Assembly: GCF_024345795.1 (NCBI RefSeq)
Contig: NZ_JAGQBU010000008.1
Span: forward strand, 1 to 64,000
Reading direction: 5' to 3'
DNA: 64,000 bases
Source of the DNA: Synechococcus sp. J7-Johnson
GTDB lineage: Bacteria; Cyanobacteriota; Cyanobacteriia; PCC-6307; Cyanobiaceae
The notes beneath the pieces are model-generated. The model did no database searches, was not told the DNA's origin, and saw only the letters and a list, made by a program, of their open reading frames with translations. A program made the translations under genes and the position numbers. Within the stretch, counting starts at the first letter, position 1, and each line of letters opens with the position of its first letter. Below, piece after piece: positions 7,388-15,897 of this stretch.

Positions 7388-10084
7388 ATGGCCACCGATG
7401 TTCTTGCGGCGGCCAGTGGCCGCTGGAGCGAAATCCTTGAGGCACTGGCCGCTCTGCCCCCCGAACAACTGAGCAACCGCCATCAGCCCTGCCCTATCTG
7501 CGGCGGCAGGGACCGCTACCGCTTTGATGACCGGGATGGCAGCGGCTCCTGGTTCTGCAACCAGTGCGGCGGCAAGGACCACATGGGTGGCGGTGGCTCC
7601 GGGATGGACCTGCTGATGCGGGTCCGCCACTGGAGCTTTCGCCAGGCCTGCGAGGAAGTGGAACGCCATCTGGGCCTGGTGCCCGAACCTGATCAACGAC
7701 ACCGGCCTCAGGCCAGCGCTTCCTCCAATGGCTCATCCGGCAGACCAGCAGCGGCATCGGCTGCCGGCCTCCCCGGCCATGGCGGTCGGCCCTGGCGGCA
7801 GCCCGAACTGCCTCCAGCCGATGCACCCCCGCCTGCTCTGGAGCAGGGCGCCATCGCCCAGTGGTGCTACCGCGATCCGGCCGGCGCCCAGCTGTTCTGG
7901 ATTCAGCGCCTCTGCTCCGGCCGCAGCGGTCGCAAGGCTTTCCTGCACCGCGTCTGGCTCGATGGCGGCTGGCACCGGCCCAGCCGCCGCGACCCCTTTT
8001 CCTGTGAGTGGCCTGCGCCCCGGCCCCTCTACGGCCTTCATCACCTGGTCGCCCGCCCGGAGGCACCGGTGCTGGTGGTGGAAGGGGAAGGCACAGCCGA
8101 TGCGACAGCGCTGCTCTTCCCGCATCACGTGGTGATCAGCTGGCCCAACGGCACCAACGCCACCGCCAAGGCCGACTGGAGTCCGCTGGCGGGGCGATCG
8201 GTGACGCTCTGGCCCGATGCCGATGCACCGGGCCGCAAGGTGATGCAACGCCTCGCCCCCCTTCTGGCAGAGCAGGGCTGCCTGGTGCAGCTGGTGGAGC
8301 CGCCGGCCGAGTTGCCGCAGGGCTGGGATTTGGCCGATGCCGACTGGACGCCGGCGGAGGCGGCTGAGCGCCTGCAGGCATGGCTCATGCCCTTGCCGGC
8401 TGATGAGGCAGAAGGAAGCACGGGTCATGCGGCCGCTGACAGCAGGGCTTCCGGCAGCGAGCCCCCGCCCCCCACTGGCCGCGCAGCTCCGTTTCAGTGC
8501 CTTGGCTACGACAGCGAGGCGAACTACTACCAGCCCAGCAGCACCGGTCAGATCCTGCGGCTGGGCCGCTCCTCTCACACGGCAACCCAATTGGTGGCCC
8601 TTGCTCCGCTGCGCCACTGGGAGACCCTTTACCCGAGCCGCACAGGCGTGAACTGGGCGGCGGCGGCCAGCGACCTGCACGAGCGCTCCGCCGCCACCGG
8701 GATGTTCGCCCCGGAGCGCATCCGCGGCCGTGGTGCCTGGTGGGACAGCGGGCGCACCGTGCTGCACCTCGGTGACCGCCTGATCACCCCGGACGGGGAG
8801 CACCCGATCACCGAACCCTTCCCCTCGCGGCACATCTACCAACGCCTCAAGCGCCTCCATGGGCCCGGCGGCGTGAAGCCCCTTTCTGTGGAGGACGCGG
8901 CCGTGATCGTGAGCATCGCCAACCGCTTCCGCTGGGAGGTCCCGGCCTCCGGCACCCTGCTGGTCGGCTGGGTGGTGCTGGGCCCGATCTGCGGTGCCCT
9001 GCCCTGGCGGCCTCACCTGTGGCTCACCGCTGGTGCGGGAACAGGCAAGAGCGCGATCCTCGATCGCTTCGTGGTGCCACTGCTCGGGGACTTCGCCCTG
9101 GTGGTGAGCGGCGCGACGACGGAAGCGGGCCTGCGCCAGACGATCTGCTGCGATGCCGTGCCGGTGGTCTTCGATGAGGCCGAGAGTAACGAGAAGGGCG
9201 ATCAGCAGCGCATGCAGGCGATCCTCTCGCTGGCGCGGGTGGCCAGCAGCGAAAGCAGCGCCGCCATGCTCAAGGGTTCACCCAACGGCGAGGTGAGCCG
9301 CTACAGGGTGCGCTCGATGTTCCTGCTCAGCTCGATCGCCACCGCCCTCAAGCAGGGCGCCGACAAGAGCCGCTTCGCCCAGCTCACCCTGCGCAGCCCA
9401 AGCGACATCCCCAAGCAGGAACGGGAAGCCCATTGGGCTTCCCTGGACCGTGATCTGGACTGCCACATCACCCCGGAGCTCAGCCGGCGCCTGATCGCCC
9501 GCACCGCCGGCCTGATCCCGATGATCCGCCAGGCCGCCGGGGTCTTCACCCGTGCGGCGGCGCGGCACTTCGATTCCCAGCGCCTCGGCGATCAGTACGG
9601 CACGCTGCTGGCGGGCGCCTGGTCACTGCTCAGCGATGTGGGCCCTACAGAAGCCGAGGCCGAGCTCTGCATCGCGGCCCACGAGTGGGACAGCTACAGC
9701 CAGAGCACCGAGATCCCCGATGAGCGGCGCTGCATCCAGACGATCCTGCAGCGGCCGATACGGGTGGAGACCAATGACAAGCCGCTGACCCGCACGATCG
9801 GCGAGCTTGTGGATCTGGCCACCAGCCGCGACAGCTGCATCGAGATCTCACCGGACCTGGCCGATCAGACCCTGGCCCGCCATGGGCTGCGGGCCGAGCC
9901 GGACCGCCTCCTGGTGAGCAACACCGCCAAGGCGATCGAGCAGATCCTCGCTGACACCGCCTGGGTGAACAGCTGGCCGGTGGTGCTCTCCCGGCTGCCT
10001 GGAGCAGTGCGCTCCGGCCCCGTGCGCTTCCGCGGCGCGGGGATGGTCACCCGCGCCGTTGCGGTTCCCCTCACTTCCCTGTGA
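7388..10084 (+). CDS. Phage primase-helicase (Zn ribbon, Toprim, P-loop ATPase)
   Basis: 898 residues. The N-terminus carries a primase zinc ribbon (C35-x2-C38 ... C57-x2-C60). A Toprim segment VLVVEGEGTADA (about 228) with LWPDADAPG follows, matching bacterial-type primase cores. A Pro/Ser-rich linker leads to a DUF927-like helicase/ATPase part with Walker A TAGAGTGKS (about 547-555) and a Walker B-like VVFDEAES. Such fused proteins prime and unwind DNA in phages and plasmids. Last long gene before the repeat-rich gap 10081-10351, a candidate replication origin. Confidence 0.85.
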   Translation: MATDVLAAASGRWSEILEALAALPPEQLSNRHQPCPICGGRDRYRFDDRDGSGSWFCNQCGGKDHMGGGGSGMDLLMRVRHWSFRQACEEVERHLGLVPEPDQRHRPQASASSNGSSGRPAAASAAGLPGHGGRPWRQPELPPADAPPPALEQGAIAQWCYRDPAGAQLFWIQRLCSGRSGRKAFLHRVWLDGGWHRPSRRDPFSCEWPAPRPLYGLHHLVARPEAPVLVVEGEGTADATALLFPHHVVISWPNGTNATAKADWSPLAGRSVTLWPDADAPGRKVMQRLAPLLAEQGCLVQLVEPPAELPQGWDLADADWTPAEAAERLQAWLMPLPADEAEGSTGHAAADSRASGSEPPPPTGRAAPFQCLGYDSEANYYQPSSTGQILRLGRSSHTATQLVALAPLRHWETLYPSRTGVNWAAAASDLHERSAATGMFAPERIRGRGAWWDSGRTVLHLGDRLITPDGEHPITEPFPSRHIYQRLKRLHGPGGVKPLSVEDAAVIVSIANRFRWEVPASGTLLVGWVVLGPICGALPWRPHLWLTAGAGTGKSAILDRFVVPLLGDFALVVSGATTEAGLRQTICCDAVPVVFDEAESNEKGDQQRMQAILSLARVASSESSAAMLKGSPNGEVSRYRVRSMFLLSSIATALKQGADKSRFAQLTLRSPSDIPKQEREAHWASLDRDLDCHITPELSRRLIARTAGLIPMIRQAAGVFTRAAARHFDSQRLGDQYGTLLAGAWSLLSDVGPTEAEAELCIAAHEWDSYSQSTEIPDERRCIQTILQRPIRVETNDKPLTRTIGELVDLATSRDSCIEISPDLADQTLARHGLRAEPDRLLVSNTAKAIEQILADTAWVNSWPVVLSRLPGAVRSGPVRFRGAGMVTRAVAVPLTSL

Positions 10085-10351
10085 CAGCCAATGCGTCACG
10101 CCATGGGCCCCCGGAACAGCATCAGTCACGCCGAGAACGGTTGCGGCATCCGGGTTTACGGCATGCGTGACGGTGTGACGGTTCTGGCGGGGCAGAGCCC
10201 CCCTTACAGAGATCAAGAGGAATCCCCCTCTCTACTGATCCATCTTCTGCTGCTTGCTAAAGCTTCTATGCCTCTACAGATGGTTACCTCGTTACAAGGG
10301 GCTCCAACCCTGCTTCCAGCCAGGGATCTGGGTTGTGACGCTCTCCGTCAC
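10081..10351. repeat. Cluster of GTGAC/GTCAC sites, possible replication origin
   Basis: The 290-bp gap after the primase holds seven GTGAC or GTCAC cores (10081, 10095, 10125, 10167, 10175, 10335, 10347). Longer versions include ATGCGTCACGCC, CAGTCACGCC, ATGCGTGACGGTGTGACGG and TTGTGACGCTCTCCGTCACC, some in inverted pairs. No convincing gene is present. Iterated sites next to a primase suggest origin iterons or an operator cluster. Confidence 0.4.
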
Positions 10352-10374
10352 CCGCCGTTGCAGCCGAAACGGCC

Positions 10375-11061
10375 ATGCTGACCAGCACCTGGCTCGATCC
10401 GATCCCCGGCCTGTGGCGGGAGGAGGCTGCCCACCGCTACTGGCTGGGTGAGCACCTGTTCCCGGTGTCGATCACTGGCGTGCTGGCCCATGGCCTCAGC
10501 GCCACCGCCCGCAAGGCGATTGCGGCCAAACGGCCGATCTGGGAACCACGCGGCACCACCGTGCACACGGCCCTGGAGCACTACAGCCAGGCCCGCTTCC
10601 TGGTGGGCCGGAGCCCTGAGCAGGCCCTTTTGGCCATCGAGGAGCTGCCGGGGCACCACCGGTACCGGGACTGGATCCTGCCGCTGCTGCAGCTGCCCCT
10701 CTGGGACGAGGTGCAGGTGATCGCCAGCGAACGGCTCAGCTGCTGCCTCACCCGCAACCTGGCTGGGGGCTTCGATGGGGCCTATGCGTCACCGGCGCTC
10801 AGTGAGCGCTGGGGCCGCGAGGTGAGGGTGCTGTACGACCTCAAGACCCTCTCGGCCCATGGCCGGCCCTATTCCACCGCTGCCCAGCTGGGGGGCTACA
10901 TGGTGCTGGAGGCTGCCCAGGGAAACCACTACGACCTGGGCCAGACGCTCTGGAGCAAGCCGGGCGAGGCAACTCCCAGCACCTTCTACAGCCGAGAGCA
11001 GTGCCTGGCGGCCTGGGCCGCCGCCTGGAGCAGCTACTGCCTGGCCCGCAGGCCCTTCTGA
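10375..11061 (+). CDS. PD-(D/E)XK exonuclease, RecB/Cas4-like
   Basis: 228 residues. HTALEHYSQARF, GGFDGAY (metal-binding Asp), VLYDLKTLSA (D-x-K) and AAQLGGYM form the ordered motifs of RecB/Cas4-like PD-(D/E)XK nucleases. In phages such enzymes are the 5'-3' exonuclease partners of annealing proteins; the ERF-like gene at 2729 and ssDNA-binding gene at 1907 would complete the set, though on the other strand. Starts ATG at 10375 directly after the repeat cluster. Confidence 0.75.
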   Translation: MLTSTWLDPIPGLWREEAAHRYWLGEHLFPVSITGVLAHGLSATARKAIAAKRPIWEPRGTTVHTALEHYSQARFLVGRSPEQALLAIEELPGHHRYRDWILPLLQLPLWDEVQVIASERLSCCLTRNLAGGFDGAYASPALSERWGREVRVLYDLKTLSAHGRPYSTAAQLGGYMVLEAAQGNHYDLGQTLWSKPGEATPSTFYSREQCLAAWAAAWSSYCLARRPF

Positions 11062-11082
11062 GCTGCCACTATACGCCGATAG

Positions 11083-11095
11083 GAATTAACAGCCA
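11083..11095 (+). promoter_or_regulatory. Shared 13-bp early motif, copy 2
   Basis: TAGGAATTAACAG, identical to the minus-strand copy at 3547-3559, lies about 90 bp upstream of the gene at 11186. Confidence 0.4.
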
Positions 11096-11105
11096 CTGTG
11101 ATTGC

Positions 11106-11123
11106 GGCTCTGAAAGCAGAGCC
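11106..11123. terminator. Stem-loop GGCTCTG-AAAG-CAGAGCC
   Basis: A perfect 7-bp stem with a 4-nt loop 45 bp after the exonuclease gene. No T-tract follows, so it may be a terminator or an operator for the packaging genes. Confidence 0.4.
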
Positions 11124-11185
11124 AATACACTGATCTGAGCGCCAGACTGTGTTTCCCTGGCTTGCCTTTCGTTGTGTCGGCCGTC

Positions 11186-11554
11186 ATGACCACCGCCCCC
11201 GCCGCTGCTTCTCCATCCGCACCAGCAGCGGAAGCGATCGACGCCCTGCTGGATGCGGTCACCGCGCTCAAGGCACAGCAGAAGCAGCTGGAGCAGCAGC
11301 TGGAACCCCTGCTGGAGGCACTCAGCGAGGCGATGGACGCCGGTGAGCTGGATCCCTCTTTCTCGCACAACGACTGGGCCTTCACTCACAACGCGGGCCG
11401 GCTGAGCTACGAGTTCCCGCCGGCGGTGCAACAGATCGAGCAGCAACTCAAGGCGGCTCGCGATGCCGCGATTCAGCAAGGCAGCGCAATGGAGAAGCGC
11501 GGCAAACCCTTCTGGACCATCCGCCCTCCGAAAGCAGCGGCCCTGCCGATCTGA
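11186..11554 (+). CDS. Conserved-looking phage protein, unknown
   Basis: 122 residues: Ala/Pro-rich N-terminus, a coiled-coil helix (ALKAQQKQLEQQLEPLLEAL), a middle segment with FSHNDWAFTHNAGRLSYEFP, a second Gln-rich helix and a basic Pro-containing tail. It opens the plus-strand packaging block five bases before the TerS-like gene. No known family recognised. Start chosen at ATG 11186; an upstream in-frame start at 11162 exists. Confidence 0.55.
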   Translation: MTTAPAAASPSAPAAEAIDALLDAVTALKAQQKQLEQQLEPLLEALSEAMDAGELDPSFSHNDWAFTHNAGRLSYEFPPAVQQIEQQLKAARDAAIQQGSAMEKRGKPFWTIRPPKAAALPI

Positions 11555-11559
11555 GCTCC

Positions 11560-12078
11560 ATGCCGCCCTGGTCCGCTGCACCGACTCCAGATCCGATCGA
11601 GGAACTGCGCTCCGCTGCCAACGCAGAGGATGACGACGGCCAACCGCTGTATGAACCGACGGATCCGGCCAGGCCGATCGGGCACGCCAATCCTCCCCGC
11701 CGGCCCAGGGGCATCGCCACACAACGGCCGCCGAGGCCCTCGCGGCTTGAGGTCGAACGTCGCATCGCCGAGGCGCAGTTGTGGATCGCCCAGCGGATTC
11801 CGCTGGTGTTGATCTACGAAAAAGGTCGTGAAAGCTGGGGGGTGAACAACAGCCAGACGATCAACAGGTATCTCAACCTCGCGCGCGAACGGATGGTTGA
11901 GGAGCTGATCTCCGATCGCAAGCGTCACCAGGCCGAGCAGATCTACGCCCTGATGGATTGCGCCCGCCGTGCTGCGGACGCCGAGCAGTTTTCTGCTGCC
12001 GTCGGTGCCCATCGGGTGATCGCTGAAATCGCCGGGATGCTGCGCGCCCCTGCCAAGCCGTATTCGGAGCGGCCATGA
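11560..12078 (+). CDS. Terminase small subunit-like protein
   Basis: 172 residues with a disordered, Pro/Arg-rich N-terminus, a central HTH-like region (RLEVERRIAEAQLWIAQRIP, then NNSQTINRYLNLARER) and an Ala-rich C-terminal helix. Position directly before, and 4-bp overlap with, the large terminase make it the likely DNA-recognition subunit that picks the packaging site. Sequence similarity of small subunits is generally weak, so the call is mainly by context and size. Confidence 0.6.
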   Translation: MPPWSAAPTPDPIEELRSAANAEDDDGQPLYEPTDPARPIGHANPPRRPRGIATQRPPRPSRLEVERRIAEAQLWIAQRIPLVLIYEKGRESWGVNNSQTINRYLNLARERMVEELISDRKRHQAEQIYALMDCARRAADAEQFSAAVGAHRVIAEIAGMLRAPAKPYSERP

Positions 12079-13730
12079 CGCCGCTGATGCCACCCTCCAC
12101 TGCCCTGCTTACCTGGGCCGGTCGCCCTGTCGATGGGGGCCTGCTCCATGGCCCGTACCACCCGGACCCCTGGGCTGACCCCGGTGTGCTGGCCTACCGC
12201 GATCCCGACGCGCTCACCGCTGGTGCAGGGCCGCTTTCCCTGGAGCAGTTCATCGCCCTGGCCTATCCCCGCTATGCATTCCACCGCTGGGCACAGGTGC
12301 TGATTGCCCTGCTGCAAGCCATCGCCGATGGCGAGCTGAGCCGGCTGATCGTCACCTGTCCGCCGCGGCTGGGAAAATCGCTCTTGGTTTCCAAGCTGTT
12401 CCCCGCCTACTTCATCTACCGCCACCCCCATCTGTTCGCCGCCATCGCCAGCTACTCCGGGGAACTGGCCTACGCCCATTCCAGGGAGGCTCGGCACTAC
12501 TACCGGGTCACCGGCAATCCGCTCTCGAAGGATTCAGCGGCGGTCGGCAACTGGCTGACGCCCGAGCGTGGTGGCTGCATCGCTGCCGGTGTGGATGGAC
12601 CCTTCACGGGCAAGGGCTACTCGCTCGGCATCATCGATGACCCCTACAAGGGCCCGGCCGATGCCGGCTCCGCCCGGGTGCGGCAGCGCTTGGTGGAGTG
12701 GATCAAGGCCGTCTGGTTCCTGCGCGCCGAACCGCAGTTCATTGAGGCCGGCAAGGGAGCCCTGCAGCGCAACCTCTCGGCTCAGGTGATCGTGCTCACC
12801 CGCTGGGACCACGAGGACCTGATCGGCTGGCTGCTTCAAGAGGAAGCCGGCGATGCCCCCCACAGCTGGCACCTGCTCAACCTGCCGGCAATCGCCGAGC
12901 ATCCGGCAGACCGGCAGACCTTCCCGCGGACCTGCACCGTCGAGCCCGACTGGCGCCGGGCCGGTGAGGCGCTCTGCCCCGAGCGCTTTCCGCTCTCGGA
13001 GCTGCTCAAGATCCGTTCCCGCTCCGGTTCGTACTGGTGGCAGGCGCTGTACCAGCAGCGCCCTTCCCCGGCCACCGGTTCAATCTTCCTGCGCCAGTGG
13101 CTGCGCCCGCCCTTCCCTCGCAGCAAGCCACGTCGCTATGCGCCCCTGGTGCTCTCCTGCGATCTGTCCTTCAAGGGGGAGGAGGACTCCGACCACTGCG
13201 GCTTTGTGCTGATGGGGCTGCTGGCACCGGAGCTCGCCCAAGGCGAGACCCAAAGGGCCGGACCCCAGCGGGGCGGGCCCCAGGCCAAGGCCAGCCCGCA
13301 GGAGCTGGAGATCGAGGTGCTCTGGGCGGCGCGGCATCGCTTCGGGTTGCCGGAGACGATCCGCTTTCTGCTCTCCTCCCTCGCGGCCCTCCACCACCAG
13401 GGCCTCAAGCCCGACGCGGTGCTGATCGAGGACGCCGCCAACGGTCCTGCGGTGCTGCAGATGCTGCGCCGCAAGGTACCGGGCCTGCTGCCGATCCCGG
13501 CGCGGGGCAGCAAGACCTTCCGCGCCCATGCCGTCGCGCCGCTGCTGGAGGCCGGCCAGGTTCGTTTTCACCCCCGCGCCAGTCAGCTCACCGAGGAGCT
13601 GCCGCGCTTCCCGAAAGGGTCGAAGGATCTGGTGGATGCCTTCGGGCATGGGGCCCTGTGGCTTGAGACCCGCTACTGGCGCGGCCTGGGCATCAAGCGT
13701 GATCCGCTGCCGATGCTGCTGACGCGTTGA
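12075..13730 (+). CDS. terL: Terminase large subunit
   Basis: 551 residues. ATPase part: Walker A CPPRLGKS (95-102, an atypical P-loop frequent in TerL) and Walker B LGIIDDP (184-190), plus LTRWDHEDL. Nuclease part: LSCDLSFKG (first acidic residue), VLIEDAANG and KDLVDAFGHGA supply the RNase H-like metal ligands. It cuts and pumps phage DNA into the procapsid through the portal. A Gly/Gln/Pro-rich insert (about 389-412, RAGPQRGGPQAKASPQE) between strands is unusual. Overlaps TerS by ATGA. Confidence 0.92.
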   Translation: MTPLMPPSTALLTWAGRPVDGGLLHGPYHPDPWADPGVLAYRDPDALTAGAGPLSLEQFIALAYPRYAFHRWAQVLIALLQAIADGELSRLIVTCPPRLGKSLLVSKLFPAYFIYRHPHLFAAIASYSGELAYAHSREARHYYRVTGNPLSKDSAAVGNWLTPERGGCIAAGVDGPFTGKGYSLGIIDDPYKGPADAGSARVRQRLVEWIKAVWFLRAEPQFIEAGKGALQRNLSAQVIVLTRWDHEDLIGWLLQEEAGDAPHSWHLLNLPAIAEHPADRQTFPRTCTVEPDWRRAGEALCPERFPLSELLKIRSRSGSYWWQALYQQRPSPATGSIFLRQWLRPPFPRSKPRRYAPLVLSCDLSFKGEEDSDHCGFVLMGLLAPELAQGETQRAGPQRGGPQAKASPQELEIEVLWAARHRFGLPETIRFLLSSLAALHHQGLKPDAVLIEDAANGPAVLQMLRRKVPGLLPIPARGSKTFRAHAVAPLLEAGQVRFHPRASQLTEELPRFPKGSKDLVDAFGHGALWLETRYWRGLGIKRDPLPMLLTR

Positions 13731-13733
13731 GCC

Positions 13734-14303
13734 ATGGATCAACTCGCGCTGCCGATCACGATCGTTGCTCCGCCAACTAAGCGGTGCTCTCGCTGTCGCC
13801 TTCGTGCTGCCTCACATCCTCAACAGGGTGATGAGCAGCTCTCCCTCAGCCTCCGGCCCTGCCGCCCGCGGCCACGTCGACACCGGCCGAGTAACCCGAA
13901 CGCCGCGGCACACGCCCTGGCGCTGGCGCACCTGGATCTGGCGGACAAGATCGCCGGCAACTTCGCCCGCCGCACCACCCATTCCTTTGATGATCTGCGC
14001 CAGCTCGCGGTGATCGGATTGCTCAAGGCTGCCGCTCGCTTCGATGGCACGGGCGGGCGTTCGTTTCGCCCCTACGCCCGCACCTACGCCAACGGCGAGA
14101 TCACCCACTACTTGCGGGACCACGGCTTTGCGATCAAGGTGCCCCCCTCCTGGCGCGATCTCTACGCCAGTGGGCAGAAGTTTTTGCGGGAGGGGCTGCC
14201 GCCCCATGCGGTGCCGGAGCGGCTGGGGATCACGGCCGAGCGCTGGCGGGAGATTCAGGACGCTTGTTCGATCACGGTGATTGCGCTGCAGCCGGATACC
14301 TGA
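13734..14303 (+). CDS. Phage-encoded small sigma factor lacking region 4
   Basis: 189 residues. After a Cys/Arg-rich N-terminal ~50 residues, residues about 60-130 (LADKIAGNFARRTTHSFDDL, RQLAVIGLLKAAARFDG, FRPYARTYANGEITHYLRDH) match sigma-70 region 2, with region 3-like sequence to about residue 180. The protein ends before any region 4. Such a factor could contact core polymerase and a -10-type element but not a -35 element. It sits between TerL and the head genes, where phage late-transcription factors are common; a repeated TGGCAAT(A/G)G box precedes several late genes. The link is inference. Confidence 0.75.
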   Translation: MDQLALPITIVAPPTKRCSRCRLRAASHPQQGDEQLSLSLRPCRPRPRRHRPSNPNAAAHALALAHLDLADKIAGNFARRTTHSFDDLRQLAVIGLLKAAARFDGTGGRSFRPYARTYANGEITHYLRDHGFAIKVPPSWRDLYASGQKFLREGLPPHAVPERLGITAERWREIQDACSITVIALQPDT

Positions 14304-14318
14304 GGGCTTGGTCAATGA

Positions 14319-14405
14319 GCTGCAACGTTCAAAATCAGAAACGGGCAGGGACTTGAGCATAGGCGGGTCTCTGCGCTCCCGTCTTCTGTATCTTGAGCGT
14401 TGGGC
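14319..14405 (-). repeat. attC-like imperfect palindrome 1
   Basis: On the minus strand it starts GCCCAACGCTCAAGATACAG and ends TTCAAAACGTT-like complementary sequence, closing with GTTGCAGC. The arms pair over about 25 bp with unpaired extra bases (an A and a G on one side only), GCCCAAC fits the RYYYAAC consensus, and the 87-bp length is within the attC range. It lies 41 bp after the stop of the gene at 14447, in the orientation expected for an integron cassette. GTTGCAG deviates from GTTRRRY at one base. Confidence 0.45.
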
Positions 14406-14446
14406 TGCCTGCATGCCATCAATCCAATGAACAGGCATAACTAATG

Positions 14447-15007
14447 TCACGCAACAGCTATGAACAAGCCAATAAGAAAGACAAGCATCGAAAGAACAAT
14501 CAACGTCTTGGCGCCTTTCAGGCAGTCTGCGTAGAAATCTGCTCTACAGCCCAAGTCCGTGATCACCTCATGAAACATCTTCCGAGTTCTTAGATCAAAG
14601 AAATCCGACCTAATGTAATCATCAAGATCTACTACTTTAGAAATGGTGATAGACAAAGGCTGTAATGACAAAAGTATGCCGAGAATTGCAATTATTAAAC
14701 ATGCAAGCAATATGCTCTTTGGATATTGAGTCGACAGGATGCCGGTGAGGCTATAAAGGCCTGCCAAGACCGATTGCAATGACAGCAAACCTCCTAGCTT
14801 TGTTTGTAGTAGAGCGATCTTAGTTGTGGCTTGCTCGTGCAAGAACAGTGCCAACTCCCAATGATTGGGCCTATCAGTATAACAAGGATCATTGTCATAT
14901 CGACAGTTGCTTACCTCGCTAATCCTTACGTTTCCCTCCGGGAACAAGAGGATCCTGAGGAGCATAAAGACTATTCGATCCGAAAACCATCCAACCCACC
15001 TATTCAT
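14447..15007 (-). CDS. Membrane protein of the cassette block
   Basis: 186 residues with three hydrophobic helices: about 80-95 (LLSLQSVLAGLYSLTGIL), 99-118 (ILLACLIIAILGILLSL) and the C-terminal 165-185 (LIVLSMLVFLIGLFIAV). The arrangement resembles small SLATT-like or Pycsar/CBASS-type effector membrane proteins only in general shape; no family is claimed. Its first base overlaps the ATP-grasp stop (ATGA). Base composition is clearly AT-richer than the phage genes on either side. Confidence 0.6.
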   Translation of the reverse strand: MNRWVGWFSDRIVFMLLRILLFPEGNVRISEVSNCRYDNDPCYTDRPNHWELALFLHEQATTKIALLQTKLGGLLSLQSVLAGLYSLTGILSTQYPKSILLACLIIAILGILLSLQPLSITISKVVDLDDYIRSDFFDLRTRKMFHEVITDLGCRADFYADCLKGAKTLIVLSMLVFLIGLFIAVA

Positions 15008-15897
15008 GGCTGAACATCTAAATTAGCAAAGAAGAAATTCGATGCGCTATACTCAAGGAACTCGTCCATCCATACCCATTGGCCATTTGGATTATTCTCA
15101 AGGAAGAACCAACTCCCATCTTTAGTGACAACAAAATCAGATGTACAGAAGCGAAGACCGTTCTTTCTCATCAAGTGGATATATCCTTCTGCCACGCTAG
15201 AAGGTGGCTCAAGTATCTGATACTGGATGTGTTCCATCTCATTTCTGCGGACATCTAATGGCCCACCGTACAACCCAATGAATAGCGTACTCCCATTTAA
15301 GTATACCGTCCTTACGTCAAAGGCTTTCTCCAGCCTTTTCTGAATAAGCGTAGGACACAGGCCAATCAAGGATAGGTTGGTATCAGAAGACTTAAGTTCG
15401 TTCGTATAAATGTGCCAGGATTGTTCTCCGTGTGTAACGTAGCCGCAATCTATAGGCTTAAGAATACATTTCCACTCATGCTCCTCTATAAATCTTTTTG
15501 CTTCAGTAACTTTGTTTGTGATCACCCATTCTGGGGTTAGGAGGCCACAGTCGTGTGCCAGCATTAACTGGGTAGCTTTCTTGTCAGCCATCCAGTTGTG
15601 GGTCGGGAAATTTATCCATTTGTGGATTGGGATCTGCATCATCAGGTTCCACATGGCCTCCTCTATTTCCGCTAGCCGCAATTTTTCTCCAACTGATGTC
15701 GGAGTCGCATTATTCTCGAACGGCCTTCTATACCAAAGAAAATCTATATCAGAGAAGGGCTTGGGCTGATTGCTTCCAATTGTGAATACGGGTACGTCGT
15801 CTGAATTGATCACTACGCATGTAAGCCAATCAGGTGCCCTTTGAACAATATGAGCTACCGTAGCGTCTGAAGAATTACTCCAAATGCATAGCTTCAT
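15004..15897 (-). CDS. ATP-grasp ligase, graspetide (MvdC/D-like) maturase
   Basis: 297 residues with the layout of ATP-grasp RiPP maturases: LWYRRP (54-59), KWINFPTHNWMADKKATQLM (93-112), WKCILKPI (ATP-binding Lys), VRTVYLNG, then the C-terminal metal/ATP site SDFVVTKDGSWFFLENNPNG followed by QWVWMDE. Members such as MvdC, MvdD and PsnB use ATP to form ester or amide links between Ser/Thr/Lys and Asp/Glu side chains of a precursor peptide. It is coupled by ATGA overlaps to a small upstream ORF and a downstream membrane protein. Substrate is not known; the family call is by motif order. Confidence 0.7.
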   Translation of the reverse strand: MKLCIWSNSSDATVAHIVQRAPDWLTCVVINSDDVPVFTIGSNQPKPFSDIDFLWYRRPFENNATPTSVGEKLRLAEIEEAMWNLMMQIPIHKWINFPTHNWMADKKATQLMLAHDCGLLTPEWVITNKVTEAKRFIEEHEWKCILKPIDCGYVTHGEQSWHIYTNELKSSDTNLSLIGLCPTLIQKRLEKAFDVRTVYLNGSTLFIGLYGGPLDVRRNEMEHIQYQILEPPSSVAEGYIHLMRKNGLRFCTSDFVVTKDGSWFFLENNPNGQWVWMDEFLEYSASNFFFANLDVQP

